Positions 24,601-36,600 of a DNA stretch of 64,000 bases are shown here, in pieces (within the stretch, counting starts at the first letter, position 1; each line of letters starts with the position of its first letter). Under the pieces are notes generated by a model. That model was not told where the DNA came from. It searched no databases and saw only the letters and a list, made by a program, of their open reading frames with translations. Made by a program: the position numbers and the translations under genes. Origin of the DNA: Geotrypetes seraphini (taxonomy: Eukaryota; Chordata; Amphibia; Gymnophiona; Dermophiidae); NCBI RefSeq assembly GCF_902459505.1, contig NC_047094.1, positions 26,583,241-26,647,240 of the forward strand. The letters run 5' to 3'.

Positions 24601-27600
24601 AAAAAAAAAAAAAAAGATACATAGGAAGATCCTCTCTAGAGATCATAGGTTAAGGCTCAGAGTTCAAATATCCTACTTGCTGAGTTAGGGAAGCCTGCAA
24701 GAGCATTTCAAAGGGTTTTCTGTACCAAAGCCCTGAGAACCACATTAACATGCACCGGTGGGCTCATATGTAGGCCCCTCTTCCAAGAACTTTATTACAT
24801 CCTTGTGTGCCATCAATAACTTGGGATCTTGGCCTCCTATGAGAGCACTGCATATTACACACTGTGGGAGCTAAGAGACTTTTCTTCAGCATCTCTTCCA
24901 AAATGATCAGGATATGCTTCACCTGGTTTTCCCCAGAGGAAAGTCCTATTCCCAGTATCATGTTTCAAAATCCTCCACACACTCATTATATGAGTGAATT
25001 GGAGGCCATCCTTACTTTACATAGGTGTTTATTACTGTAGCTAAAAATCCTCTCAGACCTGCCCTTTCAAAAGCCAGGCAGTGAATACAGAGCAGCCTGT
25101 GCCATAGCAGGCTCTTCTTTTGGATTAATCGAATGGCTCTATTACCACCAACCTCCTGAGAACTTCATACCACAGTCATCTGGGCCAATTTGGGGCCACC
25201 AAGACCACCACACATCTGTGAGATGCTATCTTCATGGCCATTGATAGGCTGGGTGGTCTAGAGGGAAAAAAATATAGAGAAGTAATCCTAAAGCCAATCT
25301 TATTCAAGTTTCAAGTTTATTAGGATTTTATATACCGCCTATCAAGGTTATCTAAGCGGTTTTTACAATCAGGTACTCAAGCATTTTCCCTATCTGTCCT
25401 GGTGGGCTCACAATCTATCTAACGTACCTGGGGCTAAGGAGGATTAAGTGACTTGCCCAAGGTCACAAGGAGCAGCGCGGGGTTTGAACCCACAACCCCA
25501 GGGTGCTGAGGCTGTAGATCCAACCACTGCGCGCATCCACTTTTATAGGATCCTGCGCATGTGGAGGCACGACATGGAGGCACGGAATTTGAAATGTGCA
25601 TGCGCACTAAAGGTTTTATTATTATGGATTATAATGTGCTGTGAAAAACATTTGCTCCATTTAGTGTGCCAGAGCTAAAAAAGTGAGACACTGCCTCAAT
25701 AGCTATGCAGCACAACATCAATCTCTCAGACACCCCTGAGTTCCATTCTCCCAGTTGTAGGGGATGTAGGCTTAAGTCTGCCTGCTTTGTGACAGGAAAC
25801 GCATGCCGCATGCGATTCTACTCAGGCAAGAATGTGGCTTATCCCCTTCTTTGCTTATGACCATCTGTCACCACCTGGTACTGAGGAAAACTTCTAGCTC
25901 TCTCTCTGGAAGTCAGTCTGTTAATGCAATATTTGGTTTTCACTCAAAAAGGATGTTGTTCTTGGCTTATCTGAAATATGAAATGCACCCTAAACCTTTG
26001 GGTGCTGCATTGGTGGATATGAAATCCAAAAGAGAACTTCAAGATCCATTCAGTCACCAAAATGGACTGTTTTCAATCCTCCTCCCAGGGCAGATTTTTT
26101 TGTAATATTTCCTTCCCACGGAGACCACAAGCAAGGCGAGTTTTCTGCACTGGACTCATTAATGTCTGTACTTAGGACACCATCCTGACAGCCATCAACA
26201 CTGAACCTAGGATGTTCATGGAATCCCAGGCTATGAGCTTCAGCCTGTATTACACTTGTCAATTGTTTTCAGGGACATTGAAGGACTAGAAAAATATCCT
26301 GAGAGAACATAAGAGTTATGCAAGGTGGATGCTACTATTTTCCTTATGAACTTCTGAAACTCCAGCCAGCAGCCTCCAATTAAAAAAGGCCTGTTTCAAA
26401 ACTGCCCATTCACAGCTAATGTAGCTAGGTTTAACGGCTCATAAAATTTCAAAAATTAAATGTTTAAACGCTTCCTTAGAATACATCCGTTACCAATTTC
26501 ATTCACACTTGCAGTTAAAAAAAAAAAAAAAATGACCGAAGAGAGAGAATTTATGTGATGCAAAATGGAGGCAATTAGAATGTTCCTCCTTCCCCGATCC
26601 CGGCTGGAAGAATTTCCTATTCAATTCAGGGATTGTGATGCTGGGAAAGAGTTGAGAAAGCTTCGGCATGTTTCCTCAATGTTTCATTTTATTCACAGCT
26701 GCAAAGTTACTGAGCTCCAATGGAAAAATTTTAGCCAGTCCATGCCCCAAAGTTCTTGGGTGGGCCCTCTTCGCCATACGTTCCAGCATTGGTGGAATTT
26801 TCTGGCACAGGTGGCCTCGTGGGAGTGGGAACGGACACGGTGGGCTCATAGACATCGAGCCTATCTGGACTGGTGGGACACTTTTCAGTAGTGAGGCGGG
26901 GTCCTGGGGGGAGATAAACAAAACTTGTACAGAGCATTGTATCTTTCACATCATGGGTTTTAGTAGCCACTCTTGATTCTTATCTCCTGCCTTTTCTGAT
27001 TTAGGAACTTGACTAGGGGAATTTCTTTGCCTTTGTCGTTGTATTTATATGCTCTTCTGTGCCATTATACCTTTGAACTGTAATTTACAATGGCATTATG
27101 TTGACCAGTTGTTTTGTTTGGTTATTGCTCTATTCCTAATAAAAAGATTAAAAATAAAATAAACTCTGGATCTCATAAATGCATTTGTATAGCTGTCAGA
27201 AATCCAGAACTGGCCTCTAGAATCTCCCTTATGAATTTGGTTGACTTGGCAGCTCTGCCATTAAAATTTAGCAATGATTATAGAGCTGTCTGCCAACTGG
27301 CAGCAACATTTTTGGGAAGATGCCATCCCTGGACCTCTCAGTACTGAGGCCATTACCTTCAATGAACTTCTGAGCCAGCCTCCCCCCCTCCCTCCCCGAT
27401 AAACGAGTAGGTAGGGCCTCTACAAACAGGCTTCGTCCCCATGCTCAGGGTAATCTGAAAATTAGGATGCTAAAGTGGAAACCACAGCAAGGAGGACAAG
27501 TTTTGAAGATCTGAGGCAAGACTGGTAGTCTGCAGGGTGAGAGAGTGTACTCCTGCAGCACTTTCTGCCACCCGCTTAATCTTTCTTAGCCAATGGCTTG

Positions 27601-30600
27601 ATAACACCTGGAAGGATGTTTCACTCAAAAGGATATTTTTGAACACATGCCCTCAAATCCTTTAATTATCATCTATTTTTACATATGCAGTAAAATCAAG
27701 CTAATGGAAAATGTAGTCAGACCACCCACACTAAATTGTTGGTTTGCCTTTTTGGCTGCCTGCGTCCCCGGTCTTGCTCAGCAGCATGCAAGATGTTTTG
27801 GTTCTTTTGTAAGTTGCAGCAATAGGTCTGTTGTCAAATTCCAGTCTTTCCTGCTATTAAAGCTGCTTGGCCAAGGTGTGTGATGCACAGACTCAATACT
27901 TTTGTGGGGCTTGTCAAAACCCTTTTCGTACAATTGTCATTACTTTGCCTGCCTTTTGACCATTAGCAATAATCATTTTTAAAAGCATACATGTTTCAGT
28001 ATGGATGGCTGAGGTCTCCAGAGAGTGGCAAGCATGGCTCTGGCAACCTTGTTGAGCAGACTGGATGGACAAGGGTCTTTATCTGCTGTCATTTACTATG
28101 TCACTGTGTAACAAGATATATAAAACAAATCTTGCCTCTTATTGCCCATTGCTTATACTATTCTTACTCAAGATGGAAAGTTTTTTAAAAACTTGAAACC
28201 ACCTTCAATTTATCCAGATTAATCACAACTTATTCAGTCATAGGCCTAGATTCACAAAGCAAACCAATCGTGTACCGATCAGTTTGCGATCCCGCTCCCA
28301 TTCACTAACCTTACTCCCGATCTGATCTGCGCATGCAAATGCGGAGGAATTGCGTGCAAATATAGGAAGGAAGCAATTCACAAAATAAAACTTCAGGAAC
28401 ACCGACTGGGCTGGCTGATCAAAAGAAGCGACTGCTGGGGACCATTCGCTTACCGCCTTTCCGACTGTCTGCTCTCTGCCTGAAATCCCAGCCCTGCAAC
28501 TATCCAAAAAGCGCCCAGCTCTCTGCCACTCTCCTCTCTTCCACCATGCTTCCCTGCTCTCTTCTCCCCCTTGCCTCTCTGCCCTATTCCACCATGCCCC
28601 GTTGAGAGTCTGTGTTTGTAACCCGCGGGTTAAAAGCAGGGCTGCACTTCTCGCCACCAGCCCCGGCTGATCTCCACGTCTTTTCCAGGGTCAGAGGCGA
28701 TTGGAAGATCAGCATATGTTGGAGCAGGTATGTTGGCAAATATTTTCACCATGATTTGTAAAGATAGCTCATAGCCTCTTCGATCCCCCCTCTCCCTCCC
28801 CCGCTTGTACTGAGAGCCAACGCATGCGCGGACTATCTACAGGAAAATAAGATGGTCCACGCACGCGTCCCGATCACTCTGCAGCGATCCGTCCTGTGAC
28901 TGTGTGGGCGTGCCTCCAAGTGCATTAATTTGCATGAGGAGGTTTGCTGAATCGATCGCCCGAGAAGCCTCGTAAATGGATCGGACATGGATCGCCCGGA
29001 AAAGGTAGGCTTCGTGAATCTAGGCAATAGTGTCTTTGGATCTCACCTACCACAGGACACTGCTGATGCAACTTTGAAAGTAGCATACTAAGGGCTAGAT
29101 GCACTAAAGTCAGTCGGTAATACCGATTGGATCGCTTTTGGCCAATTATGTAACAGTGATCGATGCGCTACCACGTTTCCATGCAAATGATTTGACCACA
29201 AACCCAACAGATCAATTGCTCAGTGAGCAATTAACACATACGCAGAGCCCTAACAGAAGTGACAGGGGAAGCAGCTCCTGTCACTGCTGGTAGGGCTTCT
29301 TTTTTTTTTTTAATGGCACAGATGTGTGTGTGTTACACTCGCACAATGAGCCCCATTAAAAAAAAGCCCTCCCGCACATCCCTCCTGCCAATTTTCTCTT
29401 GGGGCAGGGGGAGGGGGAAGACCCATTCTCTCCCAAATAAATCCCCCCCAAATAGTCGCCATCTGCTTAGCTCATGCAGATGACAAAACTAATGTGCAAC
29501 ACTTTAGTGATTCCCACATTAGGCCATTTTTTTACTGCATTAGGGATGTGTTAGTACTTAACATAGCTCAGTAAAAGTGCCCCTTATTTTACTTTTAAAG
29601 CTTAATTATAGTCTCAAGGGGTTTGAAGACCTTTCTACCATTCACCAATAAGAAAATTGCAGAACTAGAAGCCAACCAATTTCTGTTTTGGCACAAAACT
29701 AATCTGAAATTAGGGTTTGGGTTTAGGCGTAAGATGCAGGTTTTAAATGAACTACTGTTAAATGTCACCATTTGGGTCTTGTCTGCTTTGATGTGGAAAC
29801 AAGAAGCTTGTCTGTTGATCAGACTCCTACCATCTGCAATGTCCTACCATCATGTGCCCAGCTGCTTAAGCATCTTTCTATTACTGCAATAGATTCATCC
29901 AACGTTGATGACATCAAGGAACACTTCTAACATTTAATAGACACATAGAGGGGCATAATAAAAAAAATGTCTAAGTCCCCTTTTGGCAGCAGGAAAATGT
30001 CCATTCTCGAAAAAACATCCAAAATGTGGTCGGTTGGTTTTTTTTTCTGAGAATGGCCTACCTGTACGTTCAGGAGTTTAATCATCCAGACCATCACTAC
30101 ATCTACCTTTAAGCCCTATTCTAAAAAAAAAACAAAAAACCAACACAAACCCCAAACAAAACAAAACAACAAAAAATTGGCCAAGCCTCTAACACCCAAA
30201 TCAAGACCTTTTAGGCGTGGGAGGGACCAGTCCTTCGCCTAAACCACAATTCTCTAACCGGTGTCTGTCATAAGCAACGGTTAGAGAATCATGGAACCAT
30301 TCTCCCCCACCACCCACAATGATCACGGCAGGAGGGATGCCCAGTCTCTCCTGCCCGGCACACTCTCTGCAACCCCCCCCCCCCCCACAATCTTCGCCGG
30401 TAGAAGAGATGCCCAATCTCTCCTACTGACACTCCCGACCCCCACCCCACCGCAATCTTTGCTGGCTGGAAGAATACTAGCAATATGACTTTTAGCTTGG
30501 TTGAACAACTCTCCTTCCACAATCTGAACCAAACGTTGACGTTTTTTCACTATCTGGTACATCTGATCCCATTCCATAAATTTTGTTGTTTTTCTATTTC

Positions 30601-33600
30601 ATTTGTCTCGTGGAACCCTTTGGTGCTGCTTGCATTTTGCAGAAATATATTAATTAGTGAACAAAAATGGGCTGCATGGTAGCGTTGCCAGAAGAAAGTC
30701 ATTGTTGCACCACCACCACAAAATAACCTGCTTACAATACACCAAACAGCACCTTGAGAAGCCTCAAAAAACTTTTAAACAAAATAATTTGAGTGATGAA
30801 ACCAAAATTGAATTTTACGGTCATAACCATAAATGTTATTCTTGGAGAGGAGTCAACAAGGCCTATGAAGAGAAGCAAACCATCTTTACTGTGAAGCATG
30901 AAAGGTGATCTCTGCAGTTTTTGGAGGGGGGTGGGGAGTGAATTACAGTGGCACAGGGAATTTAATCAAAATTGATGGCAGGATGAATGCAGCACCTTAT
31001 CAGAAAATATTGAAGAATTTTCATTCATCAGCCAGGAAGCTGCACATGGGGTGCACTTTACTTTTCAACATGATAACGATCCAAAAAAAAAAAATAAGGC
31101 CCAAGTTGACCCTTCAGTGGCTACAACAGAAAGAAGTGAAGAGTCCGGGGCGGCCATCCGTCTCCTGACGTCAACATCATTGAGCCACTTTGGAGAGAGA
31201 GAACGCAAACCTGCAGTTTATGCTAGACGGTGACGAGACTAAATCGCGCGAGACAACGGCGCGCCGACAACTGAGTGCAAGGTTGACGGTGCGCCGAAGA
31301 AAAGCACTATTTTAAAGGGCTCCGACAGGGGGTGGGGGGGAACCCCCCCACTTTACTTAACAGACATTGCGCTGGCGTTGTGGGGGGTTGTAACTAAACT
31401 AAACTTTTTCCCTAAAAAAGAGGAAAAAAAGTTTGGTTTCAAGTATAATGAGGGAGGTTACAACCCCCCAAACCCCCCACAACGCCAGCGCGATGTCTGT
31501 TAAGTAAAATAGGGGGGTTCCCCACCAACACCCCCCGTCGGAACCCTTTAAAATAGTGCTTTTCTTCGGCGCGCTATCAACCTTGCGCTCAGTTGTCGGC
31601 GTGCCGTTGTCTCGCGCGATTTTGTCTATGAACCTGCTAGACAACCAAAGAATTTACAGAATGGGTAGCCTTACCACAACTAGCAGAAAAGCCTGCAAGC
31701 TGTCACTGATGCAAAAAGGGAGCAATACATGATTTTAAGCACTAAGGGTATTCAAACTTTTGAACTCAGTGTGACCGGCCTGAAGCGATGTTCACTTGAC
31801 GATCTCATTTGCCCTGAAGCAAGGGTTCTTTACACCCCGAAATGCTGACCACAGTCAGGGGATCTCACTTTAATTAAGATAAGTGCATTTGTTTATGCCA
31901 ATGATGGGTATATTAAAGCAGCGCTTTCTTTTTTGAATAAGTTCATCATACATATAGAGAGAGGAGAACTGGTATGCTTGCTTAGACATCTAAGGCTTTT
32001 TCCTTCATATTCCCTTTATATGCAGATAAAACTTGTATTTTGTATCTAATATTTTATTTTAGAAGAGTAACTTTTGAAAAGGAGCCATTTTTAAATTTTC
32101 ATTATTGCTATGGTTTGTTTAAAGATTGTGCTACTTTGCGATGCAAAATGGTTTAATTTGAAACACATTAAAAATAAAAGAAATGTGTTTTGTCTAATCA
32201 CTCTTCACAAATGGTACACATCTTAAGACAAATTCTGCCAGGGGCATGTGAATTTATGAGCACAACTGCAGGTGAAAGCGAGACCCCGACAGCATCTCAG
32301 AAGCAGGCAAGCATGAACAAGGCTGCCAGAGAATCAATGTGTAATGAACAGCTATGAGAGCTGTTTTGCCAAATATTCAATTTGCAGGACATGGACAAAA
32401 GACATTTAAAATTATGATTAAAAATGACAAGATCGTGCAGATTCCATTTCAAAATTAATTATATTCTCTACTCTGGTAGGTTAGAACACTAATGTCAATA
32501 TCAAAATTTTTCTGTAATAATAATTCTGTGAATTTTGATACTTGGTTAAGTTTCCAAACAGCTCGGAGGGGAAAGAACATTCTGTCTTCTACCCTAGAGG
32601 CAGCTGTGTGAACATTTCTGGCACAATGAAATGCAACACGTGTTCGATACCCATTTGAATGAAAGGTGCTTGCAACTGGATTAATAGTAAATGTCAGGGA
32701 TGAGCACCAAGGGCATAGACATTACTTTTAATTAGGTTATTACAGGACTTGAGGAGGCTTTGATCTGTACATAGTAAAACTACTTCTCTTTCAGATCTTC
32801 CATACGTAGCAGCCATGGAGCAGAATTCTGGCTTGGTGCATCACAAGTTTCAAGGTCACGTGAGGAGATCCAAAAACTAGCAACAATGGCGGTCATTCAC
32901 CAACGTTCTCAGCTTGTATGATCAGTTAAAAATAACTTCATTTTTGAATGAAGGTGTACCACAACCTATTCCATCCAAACCTAATTAGAATGTCTATAGA
33001 TACATATAAAGTAACACCTAAGATTTTTAATGATTTAACCCATGGTGGTTCAATCGACACCTACATGTTCGTAGCTCCCACCCTTAAAGATTAGTTCGCA
33101 GCGTTTTCAGTCACTTCATCCTCCGCTCTTGCTACAGAAGTAAAAAGTAATGCCCAATTTATGCAAAACAAATCCAAAATGAGCTTAAAAGGATATTAAA
33201 TAAAAGAGAAAGATGATCTTTGGAGGAACACTCCACAACATTCAACATTGAGTCAGGTGACTTATCCTTCCACTGTACTCAAAATTCTGTTCAAAAAGCT
33301 GGAGAACAACTCTACAGGACTTAATTATATGTCTTCTTTACCCTTGTGGTAGCATGTGCTAGTGGTCAAGAATGTGAGCCTCAAAGCACACAGCTGCCAG
33401 GGATTTGCAGGTAAAACAAAATGCTTTATTACGGTGTTCAAAATAGGTAAATAAGCCTGTTGCTTCACAGGCAGAATACTATGCTAATGAAGACTCTTTC
33501 CAACTCACGGTGACAAGTCTTATTAGGGCTTCCTTCTGGCTAGACTAGTTTTCAAACTACTCACAAAACATACTCAGGCCTGGCAGTAGTGTAAGGAGGA

Positions 33601-36600
33601 ATTTTCCAGGGGAGAGGTGTAAGTTTCTGCATTACTCAACACAGAATGCTCACAGAGAGGGGAACAGCAGCAATAGTAGGCAAACCTGAGTGGCTTAAAA
33701 ATTCCAATAAGGAGGGGGCATGGAATGCCCCCTCCTTCCTCCTTTCCTGTCTCCATGAGGCTTGGTTCTCACTTGGACACCCAGAACCAGGCTCTTAATT
33801 AATAAATGGCACTTCCTGCTTTACAAGTCTATTTGTAGAGTGCGGAGACCTAAGGTTGAGGCTGCCCTTCTCTTCCCAGTATTCCCCTTCCTAGTACTGC
33901 AGCTTAGAGAATTTCTTCATGGAGACCTTCTTGTTCTGCTCCCACTCTAGGGTTTTAACTTCCTCTCTGCCTGAGCCCTGCCCTTCTGGCTAATTAAGCT
34001 AGCTTTGCCTCCATTAAGGTGACTCAGTGAGGAAACGCCCTAGAGTAAGGAAACCCAGGCTTACTTTAGGCATTCCATAACAGCCCCTGAACTACTTGGG
34101 TTCTCAATTGTTTCCAAAAGGATTCCTGGCATCATCCAGGTGTCCAGTGATAGGAACGCATAGGTGCCAGATCTGTGGATGCTTGAGCTCCTCCAATATT
34201 AACCAAGTTCATTCAATGTCAGGGATAATGTGTTTAATTTAGCACCACAATCGGGATTAATTTGATTTAAATCAAATGAAATTAAATCACTATTCAGATA
34301 GACTATTTAAATCATGGTTTTCTACAGACTCATTCTTGCTGGTATAATTTAAATATTTACAACCAGATGTCATCAGAACAGGTCAGTTCTTGATCTACTG
34401 CTCAAAATAGTTACTACAGAGTTCCATCTAACACCTTGTGGGAGAAGATTATTACATAAGTATTTAGCAATTTCAATGACATTAGTCTTTATTTTTAAAC
34501 TGAAATCTTTGGCTAGGGGGTGGCCCAGCAAATGAGCACTGCAACATGTGTTATTAGCTTGGTGTTCTCTTCATGTCTGGACTGTAGGGAGCATGAGATA
34601 ACACCTCCCAGCAGTATTTGTGTAGTTTTTCAATGAGTGGAGAACTCCATCTTCCCCAAGGCCAAAAAAATTTCAATGAGCTCAATCAAAAGTCAAACAA
34701 ATGATGATTTTTGCTTAAGATCATGAAGGCATCATCATTACAAAGTGCCATATGGAAGAAGTGTCACAGCAGTGTATTATTGTGATTTTTTTTTTTTGCA
34801 AAAAATGCGCAGAAATATGCACAAAACCCGACCTCAGTTGCTCTTGGCTAGGCCACTCATTCTTCACAACAATGCTTGCTCGCACATAGGGAATGTCATC
34901 ATTGAAAAACTACGCAAATAAGGCTGAGAGGTGTTATCTCATGCTCCCTACAGTCCAGACATGAGTCCACCAGACTTCGACCTTTTTCCAAAGTTGAAAC
35001 AACCTTTGTGTTGACATTGTTTTGCATCTCTGGAAGAGCTTTCTTCCGCCAGTACCCGAGCCATTCCGCAACTAAACAAAATGGTGTCTTGGATGGAATA
35101 ATGAAGCTTCCCGGACATTGGGACTCAGTCATTGCAAAGCAGGGAGACTATATTGAAGGACTGTAAAGAAATACTTGGAAAAAAAATAAAACATGTAAAT
35201 TTTAAAAAAATAGTGTGCATTATTTATGAAATGACCCTTATTTTTTTTAATAGATTTTAAATTGATTTTTACAGATGTGCTGAGCATTAGCATGCTTTTT
35301 CAGAGTGTGTGATCGAGACACTATACAAACTGGTAAGATTTATTGTATGGTATTTTAATGTTTTTTAACAGTTATTCATTCATGTACGGTAATTATTCTT
35401 GATGTTTTGGTATTGTGACATTTAAGTTATATCAAAACATATTAGTATCTGAAAAGGATCCAAAAGATAAGTAATTTTTTGGGCCACATTTCGCCTAAAA
35501 CAGGGCTGCATCAGGGGCAAAGTTCTAAAACACATTTTCTACACCTGGGATCCGCTCTTCATTCTGTGTTCTATCTTGATGTGGATCTTTTGACACCTCT
35601 TTTAGAAGAAGGCCATTTAGGTCATGATTATCTTGGACAATTATGCCTGCTCACGAAGGTGGTCAAAAGATATGTCTCCCCTTTTAATGGGCCTATTAGA
35701 GAATGGGTTGTGTAGGCTTAAGCCGACTAGGTCTTTAAATTATAGGACCAAGTCCCATGACTTAAAACCACACCATACCATTTCTTATATCCTGCAATTA
35801 TCAGCGAGGAATCATTAATCCTCATTTAGCTGGACCAATCATGAACTGCCGAGCTCTACTTCCATGTCAGCTTGTCAACAGCCAATGATAGGACATATGG
35901 CTATGGAGACAAATCCTATATAACAAGGGATTTTTCACACACTCATTCTGGTTAATATGAGAACCAGAGTGTATGTGTGAGTAAGTGTGGGAGAGTGACA
36001 GCATGACAGAATCAGTGAGAGAATTGGTAGCTATGATACCACCAGGAAAAAACCAAACTTTTCTCCGTTACAGCACCTACAGTGTGGAACTCCTTGCCCT
36101 CACATCTCCGGGAGGAAATCCCTATGGACAGATTTAAAACCAACTTAAAAGACCTTCCTTTTTAAGGACACCTATGATAAGTAGACACTAGACTTCAAGA
36201 AGAAGGAAGAGCATATCCCCCTTCCTCCTGTGATGACCTTTTATGTCTCTCTCTCCTATTACAAATTGTACTTCTCCCCTAATCCTTTTGTTTCCCATAG
36301 GTCATCTAAGTCTCATTGTCCAATATCTTCCCCTTGATTTTAATAGCTATGACCTTGTACACCGCTTAAGACAATTTTTAAAGCGGTATATCAAATTTTA
36401 AATAAAACTTGGTAAAACTTGATAGCCTTCAGTCCTGCAGAGAGACTGGAAAGATGTCTCACTAGAGGGGGAGAGCAAGATCTCTCCTTAAGCAGAGGTG
36501 AGAAATTTCTGTTCAACCTGAGCTACCACCAAAAATACTGCTATAAAAAATCAGACTCCTTTTAGAGAGTATTAGCTTGACAGCAACTAGCACCAAACAG

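Noticed and set aside
28238-28657. 139-codon minus-strand ORF
   Set aside because: It sits inside and across the end of a non-autonomous DNA transposon and has no transposase or other motif.
30318-30480. CRISPR-like array
   Set aside because: There are only two to three units, without spacers of regular length, in a eukaryotic genome; it is a minisatellite.
33353-34083. Firm call of a retroviral LTR
   Set aside because: Ends and signals are suggestive, but there is no clear target duplication and no internal region, so it is listed only as a low-confidence fossil.
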